Below are positions 17,617-27,085 of a stretch of 64,000 nt of DNA, one piece after another. The stretch is taken from the NCBI RefSeq assembly GCF_001308875.1, contig NZ_KQ465114.1, forward strand, positions 62,001-126,000, in the 5' to 3' direction. Each line of letters begins with the position of its first letter. Position 1 is the first letter of the stretch. The stretch comes from Lysinibacillus sp. ZYM-1 (GTDB taxonomy: Bacteria > Bacillota > Bacilli > Bacillales_A > Planococcaceae). The notes below the pieces were generated by a model. It made no database searches and was not told where the DNA came from. It saw only the letters and a list, made by a program, of their open reading frames with translations. Both the position numbers and the translations under genes were made by a program.

Positions 17617-18770
17617 TACTTTATTTCTCCTTTTAGCTCCAACATTACTTCTGCTAATACTTGTTTAAACTTTTCAATATCTTCAGCTGTGTTATGTGCA
17701 CCAAAACTAACACGGATAACACCTTTTTTATAATGCTCATCTAGGTGAAGTGCTTCGACAACATGACTTGTTTTTGTTTGCTTCGATGAGCATGCACTAG
17801 ATGTTGAGACAATGACGCCACGTTTTTGCATGGCATTAATAATGACTTCTCCTTTTAAATCACGAACACTGAATGATAATATATGTGATGCACCTCGTGG
17901 TGTCGATAAAATCTGCACTGCCTCTCCATATTCGTGAAGCTGAGCAAGTATTTCATCATGCCATTGACGGTATTTTTTTGCATGTTCATTCAATGATTCA
18001 ACTGCAATACGAGCTGCCTTAGATAAAGCAACAGCTTGCGGTACAGCTACAGTTCCACTACGCAATCCAAATTCCTGGCCTCCACCAAGTGCATATGGCT
18101 GCCATCTGATCGCTTTACGAAATGCTAATACTCCAGAGCCTTTAAAGCCATGAATTTTATGGCCAGATATTGAAATACAATCTGGTCCATCTTCTCCTCT
18201 AAAGGATACAGCTAATTTCCCAAAGCTTTGTACAGCATCCACATGTAAGGCTGCTCGACTCATTTCATGGATCAATTTTGCTGCTTCATATATAGGTTGG
18301 ATAGCCCCCATCTCATTGTTTACATGCATCATACTTACTAATATTGTATCTTTGCGTATTTTTGCACGAAGTTCATCCAATGAAATAACACCATGCTGAT
18401 CAACATTAAGGTATTCCACTTCAAAGCCCTCTTTTGCGAGCTGTTTAACGGTCTCTAAAACAGAAGGATGTTCAATTTCAGTCGTTAAAATATGCTTTCC
18501 TATATGTGTATTGCTACGTGCTATTCCAAAGATAGCAGCATTATTCGATTCCGTACCACCTGAAGTAAATAGCACATTTTTTGCTTCTGTCTGCAAAATA
18601 TCTGCTACTTGCTCACGCGCACGTATTAATAAATCATTTGCTTCAACACCCATTGCATGGATGGATGCAGGGTTGGCATAATACTGCTCATTCACAATCA
18701 TAAACGCCTGTAGAACTTCTTTTAGCGGTTTTGTTGTGGCACTATTATCCAAATAAATTGTATTATTCAT
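17616..18770 (-). CDS. nifZ: Cysteine desulfurase (NifZ/IscS-like), partner of ThiI
   Basis: PLP enzyme that takes sulfur from cysteine and passes it as persulfide. In the 384-residue protein the PLP lysine is in SISGHKIHGFKGSG (~residue 200), the His stacking on PLP is in TTEIEHPS (~100), and the sulfur-carrying cysteine is in STSSACSSKQ (~325). The usual N-terminus IYLDNSATTKP is present. It sits directly before thiI with a one-base overlap, the arrangement seen in B. subtilis, where this enzyme is dedicated to ThiI rather than to Fe-S assembly. No iscU or sufU gene is nearby. Confidence 0.93.
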   Translation of the reverse strand: MNNTIYLDNSATTKPLKEVLQAFMIVNEQYYANPASIHAMGVEANDLLIRAREQVADILQTEAKNVLFTSGGTESNNAAIFGIARSNTHIGKHILTTEIEHPSVLETVKQLAKEGFEVEYLNVDQHGVISLDELRAKIRKDTILVSMMHVNNEMGAIQPIYEAAKLIHEMSRAALHVDAVQSFGKLAVSFRGEDGPDCISISGHKIHGFKGSGVLAFRKAIRWQPYALGGGQEFGLRSGTVAVPQAVALSKAARIAVESLNEHAKKYRQWHDEILAQLHEYGEAVQILSTPRGASHILSFSVRDLKGEVIINAMQKRGVIVSTSSACSSKQTKTSHVVEALHLDEHYKKGVIRVSFGAHNTAEDIEKFKQVLAEVMLELKGEIK

Positions 18771-18903
18771 TATTTTTCACACACTTTCAAAACGTTGATG
18801 TAACGGTATTTATCATAACGCAATCTTTAGAGATTGACCACTAACTTTAACGATAATTCAAATTTTAATCTTCTTAATCTTTCTTCTTAAGGAGTGATCG
18901 CAC

Positions 18904-19380
18904 TTACACTTTTTTCAGCATCGTGATAAATTCTGTTGGGGTACTAAATTCAAGATCTTTGACAAATCCTAATTTTTCATAAAGGTATATAGCTCGTTTA
19001 TTGAATTGGGCAACTGTTAAACGGAGTGGCATAGAGTATTCTTGTTGAATGTTCTTTATGATAAACGAGAAAAACATTGTGCCAAAACCTTGTCCTGTAA
19101 GAGTTGGGTTCATACCAATACCAATATCTATATAACCATCTGAATAAGCATTATCATCACGTCCTTTGGGCACTTTAGCAGCTGATCCCGTGCAATAAAA
19201 ACCGATTAATTCCTTATGCGTATTTATAATGGCGAAGTAAGGGTTTTCCATAAATTCTCTCATATTTTCATCGGATAATTCATTATTATAAAAATCATAT
19301 GGCTCTTCGTAACGCCAACATATAATTTCTCGAGCATACATTTCATTCATATCCCGAATTAATAGTTCCAACCGAATCAC
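18904..19380 (-). CDS. GNAT-family N-acetyltransferase
   Basis: A 158-residue single-domain acetyltransferase. The acetyl-CoA binding motif A is visible as IGIGMNPTLTGQGFGTMFFSFII (~residues 88-110), preceded by an FYCTGSAA strand and followed by LTVAQFNKRAIYLYEKLGF (motif B). The WRYEEPYDFYN segment near residue 22 is typical of a Firmicutes GNAT subgroup. The start is GTG at 19378-19380 with only a close-spaced AAAGGGT, so it is uncertain. The acceptor is unknown. It lies between ezrA and nifZ, where B. subtilis has no such gene, so it may be a later insertion. Confidence 0.8.
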   Translation of the reverse strand: MIRLELLIRDMNEMYAREIICWRYEEPYDFYNNELSDENMREFMENPYFAIINTHKELIGFYCTGSAAKVPKGRDDNAYSDGYIDIGIGMNPTLTGQGFGTMFFSFIIKNIQQEYSMPLRLTVAQFNKRAIYLYEKLGFVKDLEFSTPTEFITMLKKV

Positions 19381-19405
19381 ACCCTTTTATAATTTTAAAA
19401 AGAAA

Positions 19406-19442
19406 GCTGTCTAAAAAGTAATTGCTATACTTTTTAGACAGC
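19406..19442 (-). terminator. Terminator of ezrA
   Basis: GCTGTCTAAAAAGTA / TACTTTTTAGACAGC stem downstream of the ezrA stop. Confidence 0.8.
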
Positions 19443-19454
19443 ACAAATGTAGTT

Positions 19455-21158
19455 TTAATTTTTCGTCATAGACTGTTCTGCTACCATCTCTTGAATGCGT
19501 TTTAAAGCTCCTGGCTCCATTTCTTCCACTGCTGTCCCGGCTTCCTCTAATGCTTTGGCATAACGGAATTGATGGAACGCTTCCTCTGCTTCTTTTAAAC
19601 GTGCATTCAATTTCGGATTGGATACGCGATGGCGATTACCATACTGAATAATGCGTTCAATGAGCATGACATTCTCGATTAACTCATATGCTTTCGTTTT
19701 AACATCCTCAACACAAAGTGTCGCAGCATTTAAATTATTATGAACCGTCCCCATATTAAGCGGTACTTCTTGCAGACTTTGCATTACTACGTAAATATGC
19801 TCTGCAGCTTCATCAAGGCGTACGTCCATCTCTTCAGGTACTCCTGGAATATTTGCCTTATTTAAGAGGCGATCCGTATCTTGTAAGATTTTCTTTAAGT
19901 TTTCGACTTGAGCACGGGCCTTATTCTCATCAATGCGAAGCTTCTTCATTGTATTAGACAGATGTCCTTGTTCTTCATGAATTCGTTCAAGCTCTTCACT
20001 GATTTCTATTAATTCTTCCTGCAAGCTTGAATAGGCAGATTTTTCTTCTTTGACACGCATTGCTAATAAATCATAACGACGTTGCAGTGCTTCCAATTGC
20101 TTTAATGCCACTTTTGGAATTTCAGCATCCTTTTCGTTTAAGTGATAGCTTTGTTGTACAAATGTTGCCTCATCACTCACTGATTTTGTGGAAGTGATGA
20201 CATTTGTGATAGAACTTAATAAACGATCACAATTTTGATCAACATAATTTTTGGCAATAACCTCTTTTTCAAGTAAATCATAAAAATGATCGATTTCTTC
20301 ATTTATTTCGGTTACACGGGGTTTAACGACCATTAAATTTAGCTCTGCTAGGTCATTTTTCAACGAGGCAAATTCTTTTTCATAATTGTTTAATGCCTCT
20401 GCTAATTCTAAATGCTGCAGATAGTAGGATTGGTCTTCCATTTCACGTTGACCATTGCGCAATTCTTGGACTGCTCCTGGGAGCTTAACCTGTAATTCCG
20501 TCAAAATTGTTGGAACGTCATTAATATATTCAAAAGTCTGCTGCGATTCTTGATTTAAACTAATAACAATTTCTCTCGCTTGCAAGTAATTACCTTCATT
20601 TGTCAGTACATCAAACTCTTCAAACTTTTGCACAAACTCCTCTAGCTTTTTCTCAAGAGCAGGTAATGCTACACCAAAGGAATGTTGGTGAGCCAGCAAT
20701 GTCTTTCTCGCCGAGCGGTAATATTCCTTTAGTTGTTCAATTTCAATTCGATTTTTTTCTTCGCTGCCAATTAATTCATTTAATTCTTCTAATATTTTAT
20801 CTTTATCTTGGTCACATTTTTGGATATAGTCTTCGATTTCACGTTCTATTAACGTCGCTTTTTTAAAACGAAGTCGATTAATTTGATCTTCCGCATCAAA
20901 TAAAAGTGAATCAATTTTAGTCATATGTACATCGATGACTTCATCCCAAACATTGCGCCATCGTTCAAACATTTCTTCCGTTTCACCGTTCATGTTTAAA
21001 GATTTTACTTTTGAAATTTCTTCATTTATAGGTTTATGCTGAATTTGTAATTTTTCATTTTCAAGTTTTGCAATAATTGCAACATGTTTTCTTCGCATCA
21101 TAAATCCCACTATGGCTAAAATTAATAGTAGGATAATCGGAATGATGATATACTCCAT
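19455..21158 (-). CDS. ezrA: Septation ring formation regulator EzrA
   Basis: Membrane-anchored spectrin-like protein that restricts FtsZ rings to midcell and coordinates wall synthesis at division. The 567-residue protein has a single N-terminal membrane helix (IIIPIILLLILAIVGFMM, residues 4-21) with short outside tip, followed by long helical, heptad-rich segments rich in Glu/Lys/Leu over the rest. The conserved C-terminal IQYGNRHR patch is present. Length equals B. subtilis EzrA (562 aa). The ATG follows AGGAGGCTTACG. Gene order nifZ-ezrA-hisJ is conserved with B. subtilis. Confidence 0.95.
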   Translation of the reverse strand: MEYIIIPIILLLILAIVGFMMRRKHVAIIAKLENEKLQIQHKPINEEISKVKSLNMNGETEEMFERWRNVWDEVIDVHMTKIDSLLFDAEDQINRLRFKKATLIEREIEDYIQKCDQDKDKILEELNELIGSEEKNRIEIEQLKEYYRSARKTLLAHQHSFGVALPALEKKLEEFVQKFEEFDVLTNEGNYLQAREIVISLNQESQQTFEYINDVPTILTELQVKLPGAVQELRNGQREMEDQSYYLQHLELAEALNNYEKEFASLKNDLAELNLMVVKPRVTEINEEIDHFYDLLEKEVIAKNYVDQNCDRLLSSITNVITSTKSVSDEATFVQQSYHLNEKDAEIPKVALKQLEALQRRYDLLAMRVKEEKSAYSSLQEELIEISEELERIHEEQGHLSNTMKKLRIDENKARAQVENLKKILQDTDRLLNKANIPGVPEEMDVRLDEAAEHIYVVMQSLQEVPLNMGTVHNNLNAATLCVEDVKTKAYELIENVMLIERIIQYGNRHRVSNPKLNARLKEAEEAFHQFRYAKALEEAGTAVEEMEPGALKRIQEMVAEQSMTKN

Positions 21159-21320
21159 CGTAAGCCTCCTATTCTAAAATAAACGAATTGGCTAGTTGTA
21201 TTTATTATATACTATGTTTTCGCCTTTTGTACTAAAATTTAAGTGATTTTCAGAAAACTGTATTTTCGCTATTGTGAAATATTTAAATAACGGTCTATAG
21301 AGCTAAAGGAGTGGTACATT

Positions 21321-22115
21321 TTGAAACGTGATGGGCATATACATAGTCCTTATTGTCCACATGGCAGTTCGGACACTTTCATTCAATATATTGAAAAAGC
21401 AATTTCTTATAATTTCACAGATATAACGTTTACAGAACACGCTCCATTACCTAATAATTTTATTGATCCTACCCCACAGCAAGATAGTGGAATGAAACCA
21501 GAGTATCTCATGCCTTACTTGGAAGAACTAAAACGTCTGCAAAAACAATATGCAGAAGACATTCGCATTCGGATTGGGTTAGAAGTTGATTATATCAAAG
21601 GTTATGAACAAGAAACTCGTCAATTCCTTGATACTTATGGACATTTTTTAGATGATGCCATTTTGTCAGTCCATTTTCTACAGTGGCAAGATACCTTTGT
21701 ATGTATCGACTTTTCTCCTGAATGCTTTATTGATTTCTCAAAACAAGTTGGCTCTGTTGAACAGGTTTATCATTTATATTATGATACAGTCCTACAATCA
21801 ATAAAGGCAGACCTTGGTCCATATAAACCTAAACGGATTGGGCACCCATCACTTGTTCATAAATTTCAGCTGGCACATACTGAAAAAATCAATGACGACA
21901 TTCGACTTCAAGAAGTTTTAAACGTCATGAAGCAAGATGGCTATGAACTAGATGTAAATAGTGCTGGTTTAAGTAAACAATATTGTCAGGAGCCTTATCC
22001 ACCATTTGCCTTTATTAAATATTGTCATGCAATTGAACTACCCTATGTATTTGGTTCAGATGCACATAGTGTGGGTGATTTACATCAACATTATAATGTT
22101 ATATTACCTATCTAA
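21321..22115 (+). CDS. hisJ: Histidinol-phosphatase HisJ (PHP type)
   Basis: Hydrolyses histidinol phosphate in histidine biosynthesis. The 264-residue PHP-fold protein opens with the metal motif DGHIHSPYCPHG and has TFTEHAPLP (~residue 38), GLEVDYI (~93), SVHFLQ (~118), RIGHPSL (~173) and GSDAHSVGD (~248), together covering the expected trinuclear metal site. The start is TTG at 21321, behind AAAGGAGTGGTACAT. It is divergent from ezrA and followed 24 bp later by a GAF gene, as in B. subtilis (hisJ, ytsP). Confidence 0.93.
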   Translation: MKRDGHIHSPYCPHGSSDTFIQYIEKAISYNFTDITFTEHAPLPNNFIDPTPQQDSGMKPEYLMPYLEELKRLQKQYAEDIRIRIGLEVDYIKGYEQETRQFLDTYGHFLDDAILSVHFLQWQDTFVCIDFSPECFIDFSKQVGSVEQVYHLYYDTVLQSIKADLGPYKPKRIGHPSLVHKFQLAHTEKINDDIRLQEVLNVMKQDGYELDVNSAGLSKQYCQEPYPPFAFIKYCHAIELPYVFGSDAHSVGDLHQHYNVILPI

Positions 22116-22139
22116 ATAATTTCTAAACGAGGTGCTTGT

Positions 22140-22619
22140 ATGTTTACACAAATTAATTACGAAGGGTCCATTGCTGACCAATATCTTACACTATCTAAAC
22201 AATTAGACGCACTACTAACTGGTGAAACAGATCAGATTGCTAATTTAAGTAATGCTTCTGCACTCTTAAATCAATTTTTAACCAATATTAACTGGGTTGG
22301 CTTCTACCTCTTACAAGAAAACGAGCTTGTACTTGGACCATTTCAAGGTCTCCCCGCCTGTGTTAGAATCCCAAATGGTCGTGGAGTTTGTGGAACAGCA
22401 GTAGCAACAAAAGAAACGATTGTTGTCAAAGATGTTCACGATTTCCCAGGTCATATTGCCTGCGATGCTGCTTCACAATCTGAAATTGTCATACCCTTGT
22501 TTAAACAAGGTGAGATTATTGGTGTACTCGATATCGATAGTCCTATTGTGAACCGCTTCTCCAAAGAAGATCAAGATGGTTTAGAGCAATTTGTTCAAAC
22601 GTTACTTCTTCATTTATAA
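22140..22619 (+). CDS. ytsP: GAF-domain free methionine-R-sulfoxide reductase (YtsP-like)
   Basis: Reduces free L-methionine-R-sulfoxide to methionine. A 159-residue single GAF domain carries the three cysteines of the fRMsr family: GLPACVRIP, GRGVCGTA and HIACDAAS (~residues 85-120), followed by SEIVIPLFKQGEIIGVLDIDS. The ATG follows CGAGGTGCTTGT. It probably shares a transcript with hisJ and ends at the following hairpin. Confidence 0.9.
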   Translation: MFTQINYEGSIADQYLTLSKQLDALLTGETDQIANLSNASALLNQFLTNINWVGFYLLQENELVLGPFQGLPACVRIPNGRGVCGTAVATKETIVVKDVHDFPGHIACDAASQSEIVIPLFKQGEIIGVLDIDSPIVNRFSKEDQDGLEQFVQTLLLHL

Positions 22620-22633
22620 AATGTTAAAAAATT

Positions 22634-22666
22634 GCCCTGAAATGCTTTTTCATATCATTTCAGGGC
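22634..22666. terminator. Bidirectional terminator between ytsP and the GGDEF gene
   Basis: GCCCTGAAATG...CATTTCAGGGC inverted repeat between convergent genes. Confidence 0.75.
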
Positions 22667-22700
22667 GAACTATTTACCATTTACATTGACTTCATCAATC

Positions 22701-24584
22701 TTATTGATTTGTTTGATAAGAACCATCATGAATGCAAAAACGATTTTTACCACTATTTTTTGCTTCATATAGGGCTGTATCAGCATGTAAGAAAACAGAT
22801 TGGAATGCAGGTCGGTCTTGTTCATCCCACGTAATGAGACCTGCTGAAATTGTCACTTGAGGATCCGTGGCACTTGGGATAATTTCTACGATAGCTGATG
22901 CTAATTCTAAAGCTTCTTTTTCACTGATATTAGGTACATATACAGACATCTCTTCCCCGCCCCATCTTGCACATATTCCACGACTACCTATCGTTTCTCT
23001 CAACTGAACGGCAATCTGCACAAGAATTTTATCACCTACTTGGTGACCATACGTGTCATTGATGCGTTTAAAATTATCAATATCCATTAACAAGAACATA
23101 CCAGATTGATCATATTCAAGCGACTTTTCTACAAATTGATCTAGATAACTACGTGCATATAGTTTCGTTAAATGATCCAAATCGACCATTTCCTGTAGCT
23201 GTGTTCGTAAAATAGAGTTTGCAATTGCTAAAGATGAGTGGTGAATTAACGACTGCATTAATTTAAAGCTATCGAATGAGAAGAAATACGGCTCTTTATG
23301 TAAAACTATACTAAAGCCATTAATCTTTTCTTCCATTAGAATAGGAATGGCCATTATCGAACGATAATCAATTTGTTTAGGGGTTAATCGGCTAAAATCA
23401 GCAATAAACAGTGGATCGTTAGTTTGAGTAAAATGTTGTTCAACATGCTTTATATAGGTTTGACCCTCTTCGGAACTAAACAACGAAGTACTTGCCCCCG
23501 TCACTTCATAGGTGTCATTTTTTTTAAAGGCAAAACAAACTTCCATTGGTTGAAAAGATTTCAGTAACTGCTTTTGCAGGAAAAGTAACATCTCATGAAT
23601 GTCAATCCGCATATTTAAACGATGTGATGTTTCATTGATAAGTTGTAAGTCACTGACGAGGCGATGCGACTGATGATATAACTTTGCATTTTCTAGTGCA
23701 TTTCCTGACGCCTGCGCGAGCATTCGTACAAAATCTTTTTCAGTCGTTGAAAAAAGATAAGTAGTTGGAGCACTTACTTGCAATATGCCATAAATAGCTT
23801 GCCTTCCTTTAATAGGCGCATTCAATAAACGGCAATTTAAATCACTCGCAAGTTCTGTAGTCAACTCTCCTGATACAAAAGCCTCAATGGTAGTAGGTCT
23901 TTCGGATAAATAATCAAAAAGCTTAATATCGATGGTCGTGTGTCGGTCTTGATCATTCGATAATATAAGCTCTACATTAAATTCCGGGAAATTATCCCTT
24001 ATATTTCTCAATACATTTTCTAAAATTAAATCAATATCCATTGTTGAATGAAATAAATCAGTCATGTTATATAGTTTTCTATATTGATCTTCATTTATTT
24101 TTACATCTAAATTATCTTTCATCATTTGAAGAACTTTAGAAAGTATTTCTATACATTCTTCGCCGTAATCTGAGGTCATAAAGTCTGTCCAAGACTCTGT
24201 TGCCTCCACAAGTAATACACCAATGGGATTTTTGCCCTCTGCTTGGAAAAGCACCATATCTGTCATCATTGAATAGGCCTGTCTTGCCTTTAATATATAA
24301 GGAATTTTCACTACTTTTTGTTGATAAAAACTAGCTTCGATCATCAGCCATGACACAGCATTTAGCTTTGTTTCAATTGTTAATGAAGCCATCTCCTCAA
24401 TAGGTATTAAAGAATTACCTTCAAAACTAAGAAAAGCTGCATTATCAATTTTCAAGTGCTTCTTAAGACACTGTTTTAATGAATAAAAATACCCATTAAA
24501 ACTAGCTTGTTCTTCATTAGAACTCACCCAAAAGCTCAAAACATCTGATTTTATATATTTTAGCGTTTGTAAATGGTCTGTCAT
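22701..24584 (-). CDS. ytrP: GAF-GGDEF diguanylate-cyclase-like protein (YtrP-like)
   Basis: A 627-residue cytosolic signalling protein. At least two GAF-like domains lie in residues ~170-300 and ~310-450 (linked by YHQSHRLVSDLQLINETSH), then a GGDEF domain in the last ~165 residues (DHLTKLYARSYLD; LLMDIDNFKRINDTYGHQVGD; CARWGGEEMSVYVP). The signature is GGEEM, not GGEEF, and there is no RxxD inhibitory site just before it. Whether it makes c-di-GMP is therefore open. No membrane helix is evident. The ATG at 24582-24584 has AAAGGTGATTTC upstream; a longer frame to 24617 would swallow it. Position beside rpsD matches B. subtilis ytrP. Confidence 0.88.
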   Translation of the reverse strand: MTDHLQTLKYIKSDVLSFWVSSNEEQASFNGYFYSLKQCLKKHLKIDNAAFLSFEGNSLIPIEEMASLTIETKLNAVSWLMIEASFYQQKVVKIPYILKARQAYSMMTDMVLFQAEGKNPIGVLLVEATESWTDFMTSDYGEECIEILSKVLQMMKDNLDVKINEDQYRKLYNMTDLFHSTMDIDLILENVLRNIRDNFPEFNVELILSNDQDRHTTIDIKLFDYLSERPTTIEAFVSGELTTELASDLNCRLLNAPIKGRQAIYGILQVSAPTTYLFSTTEKDFVRMLAQASGNALENAKLYHQSHRLVSDLQLINETSHRLNMRIDIHEMLLFLQKQLLKSFQPMEVCFAFKKNDTYEVTGASTSLFSSEEGQTYIKHVEQHFTQTNDPLFIADFSRLTPKQIDYRSIMAIPILMEEKINGFSIVLHKEPYFFSFDSFKLMQSLIHHSSLAIANSILRTQLQEMVDLDHLTKLYARSYLDQFVEKSLEYDQSGMFLLMDIDNFKRINDTYGHQVGDKILVQIAVQLRETIGSRGICARWGGEEMSVYVPNISEKEALELASAIVEIIPSATDPQVTISAGLITWDEQDRPAFQSVFLHADTALYEAKNSGKNRFCIHDGSYQTNQ

Positions 24585-24793
24585 GAAATCACCTTTTCTA
24601 TATAACGTCCAAATCAATTACTATTAACTTATAATATATTATACATAATTTGTGTCATTTTGACTATGTAAATTCTCCCTTACTTTTACATTTTAGATTT
24701 TACAGCGTATCTTTAACTATTTCTGACACATCAAAAATGGGCAGTGGGGAATTTTCTACTATACATCTTTTACAGAATTATAAATACTAATAA

Positions 24794-24822
24794 TTGACGT
24801 CCATGTTCTAAGCAGTTACAAT
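24794..24822 (+). promoter_or_regulatory. Promoter of rpsD
   Basis: TTGACG (24794-24799), 17-bp spacer, TACAAT (24817-24822): a near-consensus sigma-A promoter about 230 bp before the rpsD start. Confidence 0.85.
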
Positions 24823-24828
24823 GGAGGT

Positions 24829-25054
24829 TGTGTAAAATAAACGCAGCAGTGGTATAAGCTTATATTGTATTTTATTCCTCTATTTTCTTCTGTACAACTA
24901 CTTAGATAGTCAACTATTTAAAAATAGATGGTGTATTGTGTAACCTAACGGCTGCATAGGCGAAAATACATGAAAATAAAATGCGTGTAAGAATGGGTAC
25001 TACTGGTTTTTGTTTTACAACAAAAAAACCAAATTTAAAGGAGGAGACAACAAT
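24829..25054 (+). promoter_or_regulatory. Long rpsD leader, candidate S4 autoregulatory element
   Basis: About 226 nt lie between the predicted transcription start and the rpsD ATG, with no gene. In Bacillus, ribosomal protein S4 represses its own mRNA by binding a pseudoknotted leader. Here GGTT near 24826 can pair with AACC near 24942, and GCAGC near 24842 with GCTGC near 24951; these two pairings cross, as a pseudoknot would. A hairpin GGTTTTTGTT...AACAAAAAAACC (25005-25030) sits just before the ribosome site. S4 binding is inferred from the family. Confidence 0.6.
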
Positions 25055-25657
25055 ATGTCTCGTTATACAGGTCCATCTTGGAAATTATCACGTCGTCTTG
25101 GTATCTCACTAAGCGGTACAGGTAAAGAAATCGAAAAACGTCCTTACGCACCAGGACAACACGGTCCAAACCAACGTAAAAAATTATCAGAATACGGTTT
25201 ACAGCTTCAAGAGAAGCAAAAACTTCGTCACATGTACGGCATGACTGAACGTCAATTCCGTACGCTATTTAACCGCGCTGGTAAAATGAAAGGTGTACAC
25301 GGTGAAAACTTCATGATCCTTCTTGAAACTCGCCTTGACAACTTAGTTTACCGTTTAGGTTTATCTCGTACTCGTCGTGGAGCTCGTCAATTAGTTAACC
25401 ACGGTCACATCTTAGTAGATGGCAAACGCGTTGATATCCCATCATACAGCGTAAAACCAGGTCAAACGATTTCTCTTCGTGAAAAATCTCAAAACCTTGC
25501 TGTTGTAGGAGAAGCAATCGAAGTAAACAACTTCGTACCTGATTACTTAGCATTTGACGCTGACAAAAAAGAAGGTACATTCACTCGCCTTCCAGAGCGT
25601 TCTGAATTATCAGCTGAAATCAACGAAGCATTCATCGTAGAGTACTACTCTCGTTAA
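25055..25657 (+). CDS. rpsD: 30S ribosomal protein S4
   Basis: Primary 16S rRNA-binding protein that nucleates 30S assembly. The 200-residue protein starts [15 protein letters not shown], has the [10 protein letters not shown] loop (~residues 27-36), and an S4 RNA-binding domain at ~90-155 ([34 protein letters not shown]). Zinc-binding cysteines found in some S4 paralogues are absent. The ATG at 25055 has AAAGGAGGAGACAACAAT upstream; an in-frame extension to 25010 lies in the leader hairpin and is rejected. It is monogenic with its own promoter, leader and terminator. Confidence 0.98.
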   Translation: MSRYTGPSWKLSRRLGISLSGTGKEIEKRPYAPGQHGPNQRKKLSEYGLQLQEKQKLRHMYGMTERQFRTLFNRAGKMKGVHGENFMILLETRLDNLVYRLGLSRTRRGARQLVNHGHILVDGKRVDIPSYSVKPGQTISLREKSQNLAVVGEAIEVNNFVPDYLAFDADKKEGTFTRLPERSELSAEINEAFIVEYYSR

Positions 25658-25684
25658 TCAATTTGCTCTGCAAATGATGACAAC

Positions 25685-25727
25685 AAAAGCCCTGAAATCC
25701 CTTGTTTATCAAGGTTTCAGGGCTTTT
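25685..25727 (+). terminator. Terminator of rpsD
   Basis: AAAAGCCCTGAAA...TTTCAGGGCTTTTTTA hairpin with T-tail, 27 bp after the rpsD stop. Confidence 0.88.
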
Positions 25728-25796
25728 TTATTTTCGTCACTATTTAATCATAAAATCACCTTTTATTTGGTGCTGAATCCTAATCCACGTAAATAA

Positions 25797-26993
25797 TCAA
25801 TTCGAACTTTCGTTTTTTCCAGCTTTAATCATTAGTGCTGAAATTAATCCAATACTAAGTGTTGTAGCAAGAAGAATGAAGGCTACGGTAAAACTACCAG
25901 ATTGTATCAATAAAGCAGATAGGAACGGTGCAACACTTGTTCCAGCAAATAAAATTACTGTATACATAGAGACTGCAATCCCTCCCATATTCCAACCTAA
26001 CTGACTAACAAGTGTCACTAATGAAGGAACCGCAAGAGCAATCCCACCAACAAATAAAATACTTATAATCGTTAAACCAGCTATGGTTGAAATAAAGCTC
26101 ATCATGATTAGTGCGATAATGGAAAGAGACAAAGCTATTTTCAGTACAAACAGCACATTAAATCGTTTTGCTAATTTCCCTGCAAATGGTGACATAACCA
26201 TTCCTAGTATCCCAAAGGAACGAATGTAAATGAGGTTCTGACTTCTCATACCAATGGAATCACTCGTTAAATATGCACCCAAAATAATATACATACTGAC
26301 AAATGACATTAATAAAACAAATGCAATGATATAACTAAATATTAAATTTCTATTAGTGAAAATAATACCTATTTTCTTCATAGGTGCCCATATATTACCG
26401 GTTTTGTTCTGTACCGCTCCCTTTGGTAAAATCCATAATACTAGCAAAGCAGTAGTGACATACACGACAGAAAGCACATAAAAGATGACATGCCAATGAC
26501 TGTGTTCACTAACATACCCACTGAATACCTGACCAACTATACCTGCAACAAGAAATCCTGTACTGATAAAACCAACTGCTCCAATTTTTCGATCATTTGG
26601 AAAAACCTCAAGAGTATAAGCTAGGGCTACTGGTGAAAATGTAGCTGCTGCAAGCCCTTGTAATCCTCTCAATAGAAGAATAAAAGAAAAATCATTAACT
26701 AAGCCTAGAAGTAACGTTATCATGCTTAATGAAAAAAGCCCAAATACAATGACATTTTTGCGCCCATATTTTTCTGATATCGCACCATAGAAAAAGCACC
26801 CTAGCGCAAATCCAAGTGAAAAAACACTAGATGTAAAGCCAGCTTTAGACAATGAAATATTAAAATAATCACTGAATAGACTAATAAGAGGTATTGTTAA
26901 ATAAAGACTCGACATCACCACCATACCTGTCCAGGATAAAATAGTTGTCATTAAAGAATAATTTGTACGATTTCCTGAAATTACAATGTTCAT
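25797..26993 (-). CDS. Major facilitator superfamily transporter
   Basis: A 398-residue membrane protein with about 12 hydrophobic helices in two sets separated by a central loop (LPKGAVQNKTGNIWAPMKK, ~residue 190). The MFS motif A is clear: FFYGAISEKYGRKNVIVFG between helices 2 and 3 (~60-78), and a second copy FAGKLAKRFN after the loop. The sequence resembles proton-driven drug or metabolite exporters; no substrate can be assigned. The ATG at 26991-26993 follows AGGGTGATTTATTTA. It follows a MarR regulator on the same strand, and both have the same operator upstream, so regulation by that MarR protein is likely. This pair separates rpsD from tyrS. Confidence 0.88.
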   Translation of the reverse strand: MNIVISGNRTNYSLMTTILSWTGMVVMSSLYLTIPLISLFSDYFNISLSKAGFTSSVFSLGFALGCFFYGAISEKYGRKNVIVFGLFSLSMITLLLGLVNDFSFILLLRGLQGLAAATFSPVALAYTLEVFPNDRKIGAVGFISTGFLVAGIVGQVFSGYVSEHSHWHVIFYVLSVVYVTTALLVLWILPKGAVQNKTGNIWAPMKKIGIIFTNRNLIFSYIIAFVLLMSFVSMYIILGAYLTSDSIGMRSQNLIYIRSFGILGMVMSPFAGKLAKRFNVLFVLKIALSLSIIALIMMSFISTIAGLTIISILFVGGIALAVPSLVTLVSQLGWNMGGIAVSMYTVILFAGTSVAPFLSALLIQSGSFTVAFILLATTLSIGLISALMIKAGKNESSN

Positions 26994-27031
26994 TAAATAA
27001 ATCACCCTTTTTTAGTTTGGTTATCTTATAG

Positions 27032-27044
27032 TTAGATAATCTAA
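27032..27044. promoter_or_regulatory. Candidate MarR operator, copy 1 (before the MFS gene)
   Basis: TTAGATAATCTAA is a perfect 6+1+6 palindrome, 39 bp upstream of the MFS start. The core and its flanks (23 bp in all, 27027-27049) recur in inverse orientation at 27645-27667. Confidence 0.7.
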
Positions 27045-27085
27045 TTAAATGGCTGAAAATTAAACTGTATCAATATAGCTACAGT

